NCBI GenBank assembly: GCA_016287875.1
Contig: JAEEXQ010000007.1
Location: 1 to 60,409 of the forward strand
DNA: 60,409 nt
Origin: Bacteroidales bacterium
GTDB lineage: Bacteria; Bacteroidota; Bacteroidia; Bacteroidales; UBA932
Reading direction: 5' to 3'
In this document: piece by piece, positions 1 through 10,900 of the stretch
How the letters are laid out: every line of letters begins with the position of its first letter
How positions within the stretch are numbered: position 1 is the first letter of the stretch
Notes under the pieces: generated by a model
What the model was told of the DNA's origin: nothing
Seen by the model: the letters and a program-made list of their open reading frames with translations, nothing else
Database searches by the model: none
Position numbers and translations under genes: made by a program

Positions 1-30
1 CAGGTCGAAAATTTGAAGATCTTCTTTCAT
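1..30 (-). CDS. 5' fragment of a gene leaving the window (10 codons)
   Basis: An ATG at 30-28 opens a frame that runs to the window edge without a stop and reads MKEDLQIFDL. It begins three bases after the GH3 stop codon, so it may be the next cistron of the same transcript. Ten residues cannot identify a family. The start loosely resembles serine hydroxymethyltransferase N-termini, which often begin with a short charged stretch and IFDLI, but that is only a guess. Confidence 0.4.
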   Translation of the reverse strand, partial: MKEDLQIFDL

Positions 31-33
31 ATG

Positions 34-2205
34 TTATTTGACGTTAAACTTCACGGAAGTACGGATATCGTCGGAGGCTGAACCCACGTGGGCGACGAAC
101 TCGCCGGGCTCCAGCACCCACTTGTGGGCGTCGGCATCGAAGAAGCTCAGGGCCTCGTCCGTAATGTCGAATGTAAGTTTGGCGGACTCTCCAGGCTGCA
201 GGAACACTTTCTTGAATCCCTTGAGCTCTTTGGCAGGGCGCGCGACGCTGGCCTCGGTGTCGCTGATGTAGAGCTGCACGACCTCGGCACCCGCCACTTT
301 GCCGCTGTTCTTTACGCTGACGCTGAGCTTGCGGCCCTTGACGGAAGCCTCCCCATATTCGAAGCTGGTATAGCTCAGGCCGTGCCCGAAAGCGAACAAA
401 GGCTTGACGTTCTTGGTATCGTACCAGCGATAGCCCACGAAGACACCCTCGCTGTAGTATTCGTCGATGATATTCTCACCTTCGCGCTGTATGCCGGGAT
501 ACTGCTCCTCGTTGAATATGGGACCGTCGGACATTTCCACGGGGAAGGTGAAAGGAAGTTTGCCGGAAGGATTCACGTCCCCGCTGAGCACGTCGGCGAT
601 GGCGGAGCCAGCCTCGCTGCCGAGGAACCAGGCCTGCACGACGGCAGGAACCTTGTCGATCCAGGGCATTGCAACGGCGTTTCCGGAGATGTTGACGTAA
701 ACCAGCTTCTTGCCGGTTGCAGCCAGGGCCTCAATCAGCTCGTCCTGGCCATATGGAAGGCCGTACTCGGTACGGTCGGCACCTTCGCAGTCCTGATTCT
801 TGTTCTTGTTGAGTCCGCCCACCACGATGATATAGTCGGCATCCTGCGAAGCGGCAACCGCATCGGCCACCATACGGGCAGGGGTCCTGTCCTCACTGAG
901 GTCGAACTTTGCGGAAACACCGTCCTGTTCACGGGCGGGGCCGCTGGAATAACCGCGCTCGAATACAACCTCGGCATCGGCGAAACGGGCCTTGATGCCA
1001 TCCAGCGGGGAAATCTCATACTTCGCCTTGAGCGAAGATGAACCACCTCCGACGGTAAGCATCTTGACGGCATTCTCGCCGACCACAAGTATCTTGCGGG
1101 CACCCTTGATGGGAAGGACGTTGGAATCATTCTTCAGGAGCACTATTCCACCGGCGGCTATCTTCCTCGCGGCGGCGCTGTGGTCGGGGCAGACGAACCT
1201 GCCGTGGCCCCGGCCCTCGGCAAGATTGGTGCGGAACTGCAGGCGGAGCAGACGGCGCACTTTGTCGTCGAGTTCCTCGGTGCCGTACTTGCCGGACTTG
1301 ATGCCGTCGAGGTAGGGCTTGGCCAGGAAATAGTTGTCGTATGCATTGGTGGCGCCCATGGTAAGACCGTCGGTCCAGGTGCCGTATTCGAGGTCAAGCC
1401 CGTAACGGACCGCCTCGTCGGTATCGTGGCATCCGCCCCAGTCGCTGATAACGACGCCGTCGAAGCCCCACTCACCCTTGAGTATGTCCATAAGGATGCG
1501 CTCGTTGTGGCAGAGGTGCTGGTTATTGTAGAGGTTGTATGCACCCATCACGGTCCAGGCGCCACCCTCCTGCACCGCTGCCTTGAAGGCGGGCAGGTAG
1601 ATTTCGTAGAGGGTGCGGTCGTCCAGGTTCACGTTCACGGTGTGGCGGTGGATCTCGTCGTTGTTCAGCGCGAAGTGCTTCACGCACACGGCGACATCGT
1701 TGCTCTGTACGCCCTGCACATAGGGAACGACCATCTTTGAGGAAAGATAAGGATCCTCGCCCATATACTCGAAGTTACGGCCTCCGAAGGGATGGCGGTA
1801 GATGTTTACGCCAGGGCCGAGGAGTACGGTCTTGTTGCGGTAGAGGGCCTCTTCGCCTATGCTCTCGCCATAGAGGCGGGAGAGTTCGGTATCCCAGGTT
1901 GCGGAGAGGCAGGTAAGCGCAGGATAGGCCGTGCAGGAGTCATTTGTCCAGCCGGCCTGTTTCCATTGATCCCAGGCAACCTCAGGGCGTATGCCGTGAG
2001 GGCCGTCGGTGCACCATATTTCAGGAATCCCCAGACGCGGCACGCCGGGAGAGCTGAATTTGCTCTGGGCGTGCACCATCGCTATCTTTTCTTCCAGTGT
2101 GAGTTGCGGAAGAAGTTCGTCAATCTTTTTCTCAATATCCGGAGCCTTGGTTGAGCAGGCTGCTGCCAGCACGAGAGTAGCTAAAAGAATCAAGACTTTT
2201 CTCAT
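34..2205 (-). CDS. GH3 family beta-glycosidase, lipoprotein
   Basis: A 723-residue glycoside hydrolase family 3 enzyme, expected to remove terminal beta-linked glucose or xylose from oligosaccharides. The N-terminus is a lipoprotein signal ending in AAAC (Cys17), so the enzyme is probably membrane-anchored, in the periplasm or at the surface. The order is typical of GH3: a TIM-barrel domain with KHF (about 176-178) and the nucleophile region VVISDWGG (Asp255), an alpha/beta sandwich from about residue 345, and a C-terminal fibronectin-III-like domain. It is the last complete gene of the PUL, 49 nt after the beta-helix/EEP gene. That gap contains TATCTTTG (2218-2211), so the gene may also have its own promoter with an almost absent leader. 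Substrate (glucoside or xyloside) cannot be read from the sequence. Confidence 0.92.
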   Translation of the reverse strand: MRKVLILLATLVLAAACSTKAPDIEKKIDELLPQLTLEEKIAMVHAQSKFSSPGVPRLGIPEIWCTDGPHGIRPEVAWDQWKQAGWTNDSCTAYPALTCLSATWDTELSRLYGESIGEEALYRNKTVLLGPGVNIYRHPFGGRNFEYMGEDPYLSSKMVVPYVQGVQSNDVAVCVKHFALNNDEIHRHTVNVNLDDRTLYEIYLPAFKAAVQEGGAWTVMGAYNLYNNQHLCHNERILMDILKGEWGFDGVVISDWGGCHDTDEAVRYGLDLEYGTWTDGLTMGATNAYDNYFLAKPYLDGIKSGKYGTEELDDKVRRLLRLQFRTNLAEGRGHGRFVCPDHSAAARKIAAGGIVLLKNDSNVLPIKGARKILVVGENAVKMLTVGGGSSSLKAKYEISPLDGIKARFADAEVVFERGYSSGPAREQDGVSAKFDLSEDRTPARMVADAVAASQDADYIIVVGGLNKNKNQDCEGADRTEYGLPYGQDELIEALAATGKKLVYVNISGNAVAMPWIDKVPAVVQAWFLGSEAGSAIADVLSGDVNPSGKLPFTFPVEMSDGPIFNEEQYPGIQREGENIIDEYYSEGVFVGYRWYDTKNVKPLFAFGHGLSYTSFEYGEASVKGRKLSVSVKNSGKVAGAEVVQLYISDTEASVARPAKELKGFKKVFLQPGESAKLTFDITDEALSFFDADAHKWVLEPGEFVAHVGSASDDIRTSVKFNVK

Positions 2206-2210
2206 AGCTA

Positions 2211-2218
2211 CAAAGATA
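2211..2218 (-). promoter_or_regulatory. Putative -7 box (TATCTTTG) of the GH3 gene
   Basis: On the minus strand the octamer TATCTTTG matches the Bacteroidota TAnnTTTG element and ends six bases before the ATG at 2205. No TTTG -33 element sits at the usual distance. If used, the transcript would be nearly leaderless and would uncouple the GH3 gene from the upstream operon. Confidence 0.4.
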
Positions 2219-2254
2219 GCAATTTTTGGGGACTTCAGTTTGAAATGTCAACAA

Positions 2255-5200
2255 TTACTGCATCCTGTACTCCGCCACAACCGGCCAATGGTCCGAAAGG
2301 TACTCCACTTCCGAGTAAGTGGCCGTAGGTATCGTGTAAGATTTCACGGACGGGAAACCCTTGAAGAACTGGAAATCTATGGTAGCGACACTTCCGTTCT
2401 CCCAGTCCCAGTCGTTATAGGTGCGGCCGGTGGAGCCGCCGGGGCATTCGTCTCTTGAAAAATAGCCATAGGTACCGTCTTTCCACTCGTCGAAGATTGG
2501 CTCGTGACAAGAAGTATTCATATCCCCCATAAAGAGCAACCAACCGTCATTGGAAGGATTGTAGTGACCGTTGATCCAGGTTTTTATGACGCCCATCTCC
2601 TCCTGGCGGAGAGCTATCACCTCATCCGAGCCAGGAGTGCCGTTGTTTTTTGTCCGGTAGCTCAGATGGACGTCCATCACCAGCATCTTCTGGCCCATAT
2701 AAGTACATTTCATCCAGGTACAACTGCGATAGGAGTTCTGGCTGGAAGACTTGGAAGGAGTCGTCGGGGCTCCCGGAGTGAGCCAGAAAGTACCTGAACT
2801 AAGGACCGATATCTCGCCGATGTTATAAAGGATGACCTCGTTCGATCTTTCTGCGCCCTGAATCTGCTGCCAGAAGCTAAGGGAAGTATTGTCATAGATG
2901 GCGGCATATCCCGAACAGTTGTTGACAAGATAGCTGCGCTGGTCCGGCTCGCATTCCTGCATACAGATTATCTGCGGTTTGCGGTCATTGATGAATGCGG
3001 CCATGCCGCCCCGGCGGGCGGTCCAGGCGTGATCGCCAGTGTCGCCCATGTTCGAAGAACGGATGTTCCAGGTGACAGCTTTGAGCAGAGATTCGGCTCC
3101 TTCCCCTGCCTGATAGGCCCCCGGCCACCAATGTGCGCCGTCGCTGCCGCGGTCCACGCCGCGGAAGTCATAGCGGATGTCGGGCGTATCTATCCAGTTG
3201 ACATAGGCCTCGTTGATGGCGGTCAGACGGCTGATGAAATCCGAAGCCGTGATCATCGAAGGAGCACTTCCACCGATGGTCCCGCTCCACTGCCATAAAC
3301 CTCCGGCCCAGGAAAGGCCGTCGAAACTGGAAGCAGTACGGCCGCTCACGTTGCCTCCGCTGTTGGTCAGGGCCACGTTTGTCACTTTGCTGTACTGATT
3401 ATAACGCATATCCACCGTCTCCGTTCCGGCATCTCCGTACACGGCAGCAACACCGGCCACGGTAGGGACGATAATGTTGTTTATGAGATACAAAGGCGTG
3501 CTTCCGCCGAAATTGATAAGGCCATTGCCATCGGGCAGCGGAGTAAAGGAAAGGCCGTCGCTGCTGTACTGCGGATTGCCTATTATGGTACTGTTGCTTA
3601 TGCTGAATGCGGAAGGATTTCCGTAAATGGCGATCCAGGAAGGCTTGTTGCCGCTTTGTCTTCCCGCATCCGTACTGGTGGTATAGGAATTCCGTATGGA
3701 GGAGTTGTTGATATGCAGACGATTCAAACCATCCGTAGCCATTACCGCGCCCCATTCTTTGGTGATGTAATTACCATCGAAGGAGCAGCGGTCGATATAG
3801 ATGTCGGGTTTGCCGCTACTTGCCGAATAGATGGCACCGCCATTACCGGAAAAGTTGTCGATGAACCTGGCCTTCCAGATGGAGACCCGCAGGTTGCTCG
3901 CGCCCTCGTTTACGCTCGAATTACCCTCGATCTGAATAGCGCCGCCGGTCAGGACACTAGAGGCGTGATCGGCGTAGTTGCGCTCGAAAAGCGTCCCTGT
4001 ACCGTTCCATTCGGTGATGGCGAGTTTTCCTGTGTGAGAGGCAAGGATGGCGCCGCCGCAGTTGGAATGGCAACCGATGAAGGAGCCGCCTTTGATGGTC
4101 AGCTCACCCATAGCGACCTTCCTGGTGAGGATTGCACCGCCCCAGCCGCTGGAGGAGTAGCAGCCATTGAAACTGCAGTTCTCGAAGATCATGTTTCCGG
4201 TCGTCTTTCCAAATACGGAGCCTCCGAACCGCCTGGAGTGGTCGCCTGTAATGGTACAGTTCCTCATTGTGCAGTAGGTCTTGCTGACCATATAGAGCGT
4301 GCCGCCACCGCCTTCCCCGCTGTTGCCTCGGGCATAGTTGGGGTCGCCGGATTCGTTTCCGCCGAAGCTGCAGTCATAAAAATATGTACCGGTACTATTG
4401 CCATAGCTGTAGACGGCACCGCCGCTATATGCTTCGTTGCCTTTGAATATGGCATTCCTCACGCTGACGTTCCTTTCGCTGGAGGTGCTTCCTGTCTCCG
4501 CCCATATTGCGCCGCCGCCGTCATCAGCGCTGTCGGCCGTTACCTTGTTGCCAAGGAAACTGGTGCAGTGGATATCGTCGTAGACACGGACCCTCAATCC
4601 GCGTTCGTCACAGATAGCACCTCCGCAATTATTCGCCACATTATTCTGGAAGGTACCGCCCAGGATGTCAAGGACTCCGGAAGAAACGTGATGGATAGCG
4701 CCGCCGTACTTAGCCTTGTTACCGTCCCCTTCGTCAGGGCCGCCGATGATACAATCGGTGAACGTCGCACTGCTCTGCACATAAGCTGCACCACCGCCGC
4801 GAGTGAGCGCGGAACCGCCATTGGCGGAGAAGGTAGATCCTGTAATCTGGACAGCCCCGGTTGAAACTATGTTAAGGGCACCGCCCCTCCAGGCCATATT
4901 GCCGGAGAAGGAGCAGTTTTCAATGGTGCAATTGCTTTCTTCAGTGATGTTGACAGCGCCGCCATAACCCTCGCCGGACGACCTTTCGCAATCATCGTTG
5001 AATGCCGAGTTGTTCGTGAATACGCAATCCGTGAATGAGCTGGTGGCCGCACTGTTCTGATGGACGGCTCCGCCATTCTTGACCAGGGAGGCGTTGCCAT
5101 CGAAAGAGCAGGAGACAAAGCTGGCGTTGCTGCTTCCGGAAATGTAAACCGCACCGGCGTTGTTCGCATTGGCCACATTGTTATTGAATCCGCAATTCTC

Positions 5201-6631
5201 AAGCGTCACATCGGTATCGCGTATGCTCAGTGCCGCGGCCGCCGGAGCCTCATTGTCGGAGAATACTACATGGTCGGCCGTGAAAGAGCCCACACCATTG
5301 AGGCGGATGCCGGCTCCCCTGTTGCCGTTGGCGGCGTGAGCGTTCTCACTCACGTCACAGTAACTCATCGTGATGCTGACATCCGGGCCGACGGCATCCA
5401 GGGCAGCAGCCACCTTAGGGGTGTTCCCGGAGGATTCGATTTCTTCTTCATCATCACTGACGAGTCCATTTACGAAGTTGACACCCTCGAAAGTGACGTT
5501 GATTTTATTTCTCAGTATCAGGGCTGCGTGGGCATTGGCGCCTGAGAAGCAGGCCCTGTTGTCCGCGGCGGAGAGATCCTGCGTGCCTCCGGCTGCAGGG
5601 TAACCGCCCTTGAAGGTGATGGCAAGCGGTGCTGTCCCGTCGAAGGACAGGAGAGGCGTTCCGCCAAAGTCGTACATACCCGCGCCCAGATGGAAGACTG
5701 CGCCGTCGATGGCGGCAAGCTTGGCATCGTTGACCGCCTCTGCGCCAGCCGCATCGGAAAGGTGGAGTTTCTTCCACATCTGCTCGGCGCTGCAGGCATT
5801 TTCCCAGCTCATACCGTTCTTATTGCCGGCGCCGCTCACCGTAACATAATAATTTCCCTCGGCCTCGACAGTGCCCATCGAGAGAATCGTGTTGGCAGCG
5901 GTAGTGATATTTCTGTTGAGATAATACGTCCCCGAAACTGCTTCACCCTTGTAATAAGTCAGCAGCAGGCCCTTGGAATGGTTGATGCCGGGGGCGACAG
6001 AAATATAATAAGTGCCGCCGCTTGCACTGGGGAATGTCGTCGTGATGCTGGATACGCCATTCTCCAGCGCGCCGGCAACCGGGACATCTCCCGAGCAGGC
6101 TACGGAAAGGGTTCCGCCAAGACCGGCTCCGCTGACGCTCGAGACGACGACCTTGGTAATATCCGCAGGTATCGTGAAACTGATGAAACCGTTGACGTTT
6201 TTGAACGACATGCTGTGGTTGGAACCGACTTTGGCTACGGCGATATTTCCGGCGCCGAAAGCGCCGGTCTGTTCCGCCGGAATGCTGACTTTGACCGTCG
6301 TCCCGTCTACGGACGAATAGCGTGCGGCGGGATAAACGGCATAGACAGCCGTCTTACCTTTGGGGATCAGACCTTTGAAATTGCCGGTGGAAGTACCTGC
6401 ACCGCCATCGAGCGTGAAGTTGCTCACGGAATTGTCGCTGCAGATCACCTTTATCTCATCGCCTTCTGCCCAAAGCGTGACACCATTGTCAATCGTAGTC
6501 TTGGTCCGCTCGCTTTCACCTATGATAGTCTCCGTTGCGTACCCGGGATCGATAATTTTATCCTCTTTTTCACAGGATAATAATGCGACTGCACACGCGG
6601 TGCATACGAATATTCCAACAAACTTTTTCAT
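2255..6631 (-). CDS. Lipoprotein chimera: fimbrillin-like N-terminus, parallel beta-helix, C-terminal EEP phosphodiesterase
   Basis: A 1458-residue secreted lipoprotein (LLSC, Cys20). Residues about 40-260 resemble the fimbrillin-like module also present in two neighbours (W-x-x-G/N-D-x-I motif). Residues about 270-1150 form a long parallel beta-helix with many GGAI and FxxN repeats, like polymorphic outer-membrane protein repeats. This part closes with DRGS...WWPGAYQ, the same ending that terminates the 1019-residue neighbour. From about 1181 there is a complete endonuclease/exonuclease/phosphatase (EEP) domain: WNIR (Asn1189), QECE (Glu1226), DVHLSY (Asp1320, His1322), GDMN (Asp1370, Asn1372) and SDHWP (Asp1447, His1448). 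All expected catalytic positions are present, so a metal-dependent phosphodiesterase or nuclease activity is plausible. The enzyme may be held on a fibrous glycan-binding stalk. Substrate unknown. Confidence 0.85.
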   Translation of the reverse strand: MKKFVGIFVCTACAVALLSCEKEDKIIDPGYATETIIGESERTKTTIDNGVTLWAEGDEIKVICSDNSVSNFTLDGGAGTSTGNFKGLIPKGKTAVYAVYPAARYSSVDGTTVKVSIPAEQTGAFGAGNIAVAKVGSNHSMSFKNVNGFISFTIPADITKVVVSSVSGAGLGGTLSVACSGDVPVAGALENGVSSITTTFPSASGGTYYISVAPGINHSKGLLLTYYKGEAVSGTYYLNRNITTAANTILSMGTVEAEGNYYVTVSGAGNKNGMSWENACSAEQMWKKLHLSDAAGAEAVNDAKLAAIDGAVFHLGAGMYDFGGTPLLSFDGTAPLAITFKGGYPAAGGTQDLSAADNRACFSGANAHAALILRNKINVTFEGVNFVNGLVSDDEEEIESSGNTPKVAAALDAVGPDVSITMSYCDVSENAHAANGNRGAGIRLNGVGSFTADHVVFSDNEAPAAAALSIRDTDVTLENCGFNNNVANANNAGAVYISGSSNASFVSCSFDGNASLVKNGGAVHQNSAATSSFTDCVFTNNSAFNDDCERSSGEGYGGAVNITEESNCTIENCSFSGNMAWRGGALNIVSTGAVQITGSTFSANGGSALTRGGGAAYVQSSATFTDCIIGGPDEGDGNKAKYGGAIHHVSSGVLDILGGTFQNNVANNCGGAICDERGLRVRVYDDIHCTSFLGNKVTADSADDGGGAIWAETGSTSSERNVSVRNAIFKGNEAYSGGAVYSYGNSTGTYFYDCSFGGNESGDPNYARGNSGEGGGGTLYMVSKTYCTMRNCTITGDHSRRFGGSVFGKTTGNMIFENCSFNGCYSSSGWGGAILTRKVAMGELTIKGGSFIGCHSNCGGAILASHTGKLAITEWNGTGTLFERNYADHASSVLTGGAIQIEGNSSVNEGASNLRVSIWKARFIDNFSGNGGAIYSASSGKPDIYIDRCSFDGNYITKEWGAVMATDGLNRLHINNSSIRNSYTTSTDAGRQSGNKPSWIAIYGNPSAFSISNSTIIGNPQYSSDGLSFTPLPDGNGLINFGGSTPLYLINNIIVPTVAGVAAVYGDAGTETVDMRYNQYSKVTNVALTNSGGNVSGRTASSFDGLSWAGGLWQWSGTIGGSAPSMITASDFISRLTAINEAYVNWIDTPDIRYDFRGVDRGSDGAHWWPGAYQAGEGAESLLKAVTWNIRSSNMGDTGDHAWTARRGGMAAFINDRKPQIICMQECEPDQRSYLVNNCSGYAAIYDNTSLSFWQQIQGAERSNEVILYNIGEISVLSSGTFWLTPGAPTTPSKSSSQNSYRSCTWMKCTYMGQKMLVMDVHLSYRTKNNGTPGSDEVIALRQEEMGVIKTWINGHYNPSNDGWLLFMGDMNTSCHEPIFDEWKDGTYGYFSRDECPGGSTGRTYNDWDWENGSVATIDFQFFKGFPSVKSYTIPTATYSEVEYLSDHWPVVAEYRMQ

Positions 6632-6635
6632 GTCG

Positions 6636-7976
6636 TCAAACCTTAGTTATTTCTATCAGTGTTACGGAGTTAGACTCCATGGTGTATACCGTTGAAGGAT
6701 CAGCCTTGCGGTCCATGCCCTTGCTGTCGGTTATCCGCAGGCCTGTCACCCGCCAGCCATCCGGCAGGTCCAGCTTTATCTCACGGGGCGTATCGTGGCT
6801 GTCGTCCTCGTGATACCTCGCTACCAGGAGACGGATTTTCGTCCCATCCCCGGAAACGGCGGCGCAGGTGTAGATATTACCTGTGTCGCAGCTTGATTCT
6901 ATCTGCGTACCATACTCCGCGAGTTCCGCCCAATAATACAGGGCCCAGTATGGCGGACGGATGTCATAGATGGTGGGCGTCCAGGGGCCGCACCAGCTGG
7001 TATTCGGGCGGAAGTCATAGTACATCAGCATATCCACCGGAGCATTTTGGCACTCACACATTACCGCGGCTACGAAAGCGGCCGCTTTCACGGTGGGCCT
7101 GACCCTGTGGCTGTAGCGGTCCGGCTCGTCCCATCTTCGGTTATAATTCCATTCGTCGAGAATGGACTCGGTCTTCTCGAAACCTTTGGAATCGAGCATT
7201 TCACGGATGATACGCACATCCTCGACAATACGCGCCGGTTTGCGATGATACATATGGTGCGAAAAGAAGTCCAGGGGTGCGCCCTTCTCCTTTACATAAT
7301 CGAGGAATTCCGGGCCGTATCTCCTTGGATTGGCGAAAGCCGGTCCGCCGATCTTCAGGTCCGGAAAGCACTTCTTCAAATGTTTCGCCGTCACGGCATA
7401 CAGTTCGTGAAACTGCGCCATAGTACCAGCCCAGGTACGAGGGTCCGTCTTCCAGCGGTCATCCGGCTGGTCAAGGTCTGCCTCGTTCCAGATTTCCCAG
7501 TACTCTATCCCCATCCTGTAGCCATTCGCCCAGCCTTCGTTATAATGCCGGATTATGTGCTCGCAGATTTTCGCCCACTTCTTGAAGTCCTTGGGCGGAT
7601 AGATGCCATATTTCTTTGTCTGGTGCTCGATACTCTGTCCGAGCCGGTAGAACGGTTTCGTCCCGGCCTTCTGCATATCCAGAAGCACCACGTCGGAATT
7701 AGTAAAATCGTAGGACTTCGGAGAATTAACATTGGCTTCCCAGTCGGGAAAGACCTGGTTTATATCTATGCAGTGCCCGCCGTATTCTGTCCCGAGAGCG
7801 GTATCGTGGGTCCGGGCATAAGGGATACGAAGAGCTTCATAAGATGCCATTACGGCATCAATCGGGCCGTTATTGCCTGCATTCATCGGTTTGACAGGCC
7901 CCACGACGGCGGCCGGATTGATTCCGACCACCGCCTGGGCGGCCACTAGTAGCGATATAAGTATTGTATTCATCAT
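6636..7976 (-). CDS. GH39-like clan GH-A glycosidase
   Basis: A TIM-barrel glycosidase of about 446 residues, most like GH39 (beta-xylosidase / alpha-iduronidase type). The acid/base region is YWEIWNEAD (Glu165) and the nucleophile region is ILDEWN (Glu275), counted from the chosen start. The longest frame begins at 8000, but the first eight codons lie inside the upstream gene and precede the signal peptide MMNTILISLLVAAQAVVG. I therefore start at 7976, where ATGA overlaps the stop of the upstream gene by four bases. The signal lacks a lipobox, suggesting a periplasmic enzyme. A four-base gap separates it from the next gene, so the genes are translationally coupled. The small C-terminal beta domain (about 340-446) is usual for GH39. 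Xylosidase is the more common activity, but this is inference. Confidence 0.8.
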   Translation of the reverse strand: MMNTILISLLVAAQAVVGINPAAVVGPVKPMNAGNNGPIDAVMASYEALRIPYARTHDTALGTEYGGHCIDINQVFPDWEANVNSPKSYDFTNSDVVLLDMQKAGTKPFYRLGQSIEHQTKKYGIYPPKDFKKWAKICEHIIRHYNEGWANGYRMGIEYWEIWNEADLDQPDDRWKTDPRTWAGTMAQFHELYAVTAKHLKKCFPDLKIGGPAFANPRRYGPEFLDYVKEKGAPLDFFSHHMYHRKPARIVEDVRIIREMLDSKGFEKTESILDEWNYNRRWDEPDRYSHRVRPTVKAAAFVAAVMCECQNAPVDMLMYYDFRPNTSWCGPWTPTIYDIRPPYWALYYWAELAEYGTQIESSCDTGNIYTCAAVSGDGTKIRLLVARYHEDDSHDTPREIKLDLPDGWRVTGLRITDSKGMDRKADPSTVYTMESNSVTLIEITKV

Positions 7977-10900
7977 TTCTGATATGCGCCTGGCCACCAA
8001 TCGCTACTGCCGCGGTCGGTGCCGAGCTGGTCTTTGTTAATAACACCTTTACTCTGCAGCCAGGACTTGAATACCGAGCTTCCTGAACCGATTGCCGCAG
8101 CGAAATCAGCAGAAGAGATAGGCGTATAGCCACCGGTCAGGTTGCCGTTCCATTTCCAGGCGAATGCTGCAGTGTCCCAGGAGAGGGATCCCAGATCGGC
8201 CTTGGACTTGCCGGAGGTATCGCCGGATGCCGTGTAAGGGCAATCGCCGGTCCTTGCCGAATAGACATTATTGTAGCCGTAAGCGACACTTGTTCCGGAC
8301 TCTCCGATTTTCCAGGAATACTGACCGTCTCCTGCCAGGATGATATTGTTGACAAGATAATAATTCTTGCCACTCTTGATATTTCCCATATACAGGAGTT
8401 CCTGGCCGGAAAGGGCTGTCATCATACTGGACGACCTGGCCGATCCGATGAACGAGCAATTGCTGACCACACACTCCTCCATTACCTTGTCTGCCTCTCC
8501 GCTAAGATACACCCAGCTGGCGGCATCTTCGCTCTCGTTGAGGGTATAGCTGTCATCGGCGATGCTGCAGTTGTTCATTGCGAAGTGCTTGGACTTTTCG
8601 AAATATATGGTCGTACCGTTCTTGTAGGAGCACCAGTTACCGCTGAACGTACAAGCGTTGAGATAAATGCCGCTCGCAGTGCAGCTCCACACCGAGATGG
8701 CACCGCCACGGGTCGCACGGTTGCCCTCGAAATGGCAGTTGTTGAAGTAGCTGTGGCCATCGGAGTAGAAGGTGACCGCGCCACCATAACAACTCTTGAT
8801 TTCAGACTCGGCCGTCTGGGTGGAGTTGTTGATGAATGAACAGTTGTCAAAAAAGCTGTCGGTCGAATCGTGACCGAGTCGGACTGCACCGGCATGACGG
8901 GCATAGTTGGAATTGTTGCTGCCGGTGTACTCGTTGTAGTTGCCTTCGAATACGGTGTCCGTCACCTTCATCCAGCCAGTCGCTCCGTTTCCGGAAGACT
9001 GGTAGCAAAGCGCGGTTCCGCCGCCCGACTTGGTGTGATTGTTCTTGAAGGTGCATCCGTCAATCGTTACTTCCGCCTTGTTTTGGTCATATGCTATGGA
9101 CACGGCACCGCCGAAGGCCTCGTTTTCACCATTGTAATCGATGTGGTTGCCTTCGAAAACCGTATTCTGAATTGTCAGGGAGCCATTGCTTTCGTGGCGG
9201 ATGGCACCGCCGAAGTTGCCGTTGCTCTTGACATAGTTCTCTTTGAAGACAGCGTCCTTGACGATGAGCTCGGAAGCCTGGGTCGACAGTATGCAGCCGC
9301 CGCCCTTTGAACTGTTGCCCTGATAGAGACCGCCCACTATCTCCACAACTCCGTCGTTGGCGATATTGATGGCTCCGCCCCAGTCGGCTGTGTTGTCACT
9401 TACCGTACAGTTCACCAGCTTTGCCTTGGAATCACTGTTATGTACGCGCATTGCTCCGCCCCTGCGTCCGGGGATGCTGTTCCTGAGGATGGAACACTCG
9501 GTCATCGTGAGCTTGCCGTGAGTGACACAAATCGCCCCGCCGTCCGGTTTCTCACCGGAATTGGGGGTGACGGTGTTGTCTTCTATCCGGGTACCGGATA
9601 CTTCAACCTCGGCGTCACCATAGTCAATGTAAAGTGCGCTTCCCGGCCAGGTTCCATCGTTATGATGGAAATAACTGTCCTTTATGACCGCCTTGCCTTT
9701 TACCAGAAGCGTGGCAGCATAAGAGGCCTTGTTTCCAGAGAATTCACAAGCGTCGAAAGTCACTTCGGTACCTTCATACGCGTAGATACAGCCGCCTGTA
9801 GCGTAACTATCGTCAGGCTTCTTGTTGGAGCAGTTCTGGAAAGTGCACTTTGCGAAAAGCACCTTCGCGTCATCATCGATCCTGATGGGAGAATTGCCGG
9901 AAGCATTGCCCAGCCCCTTGTCAAAGGTGATTTCCGCAAAGGAAACATCCGTATTGGCGCCCACATTGAGAAGCCTGTGGGCGTCGAGTCCTGTGACAAT
10001 GGTCCCGGTGGTACCGACAATGCTTATCTTTACCCTTTCAGAAAGGCCGGGGAAGGCTATGCCCAAGGAGTCCTGAAAGTCATAGGTTCCTGCCGACATA
10101 TGTATGGTGGTCCCATCAAGGGATGAGGCCTTTGCCACAAGTTTATCCTGATCTTCCGGCATAGTCAGGAGGGCTTTGAGTGCAGCGACGTCCATCGCAT
10201 TCCCGGGGTTGATACCGGTTTTGTTGCCGGAGCCCTCGACACTGGCAAAGTATTCGCCCGTCACGCCGAATTCCCCGAAACTGTGTATGACGGAAGCTTC
10301 AGTAGTAATCTCCTTGTCAAGGAAATAGCCGCCGACATATCCATCGTTTTTGAAGAATTCGACAAGAAGGCCACCGGAATGGGTCACTCCGGGAATGACG
10401 CTGATGTACACATCCCCGGCCGGAAAACCGGACCCGGAAGCGATCTCGACCTGGTCCTGTACGCCGCTGCCGGAACTAATCACGATGTCATCGCCGCAGG
10501 CGACATTCACCGGCCCGGACAGGGCTTTCCCGGAAGGGCTCTTTACCGTGATGCGGGTGTAGCCGGCTTCGGGAAGGGTTATTTTCAGGAAAGAGTTGAC
10601 ATTGGCGAAAGAGAAGGTCTTTTCGACTCCTTTAGCTACGGCAGTATGACCGGCTCCGAATGCCCCATTCTGCACCGAGGGGATGGTCACGCTGATGGTG
10701 CTTCCGGAAAGGGAGGCCTCAGCCGAAGCCGGGTAGACGGCGTAATAGTCCACGCCGGAAGGCACTGCGGCTTGGTAGGTCGCGTGCGAAGTGCCCTCGC
10801 CAGTCTTTATGGAAGCAGTAACTCCAGCTCCCTCGGAACCGTATAAAACCTTTATCTGATCATTCGCCGACCAGACGGTATGACCGTCGGCAAGTTCAGT

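Noticed and set aside
1..30. Firm naming of the edge fragment as serine hydroxymethyltransferase
   Set aside because: Ten residues are too few; the resemblance is only to a variable N-terminus.
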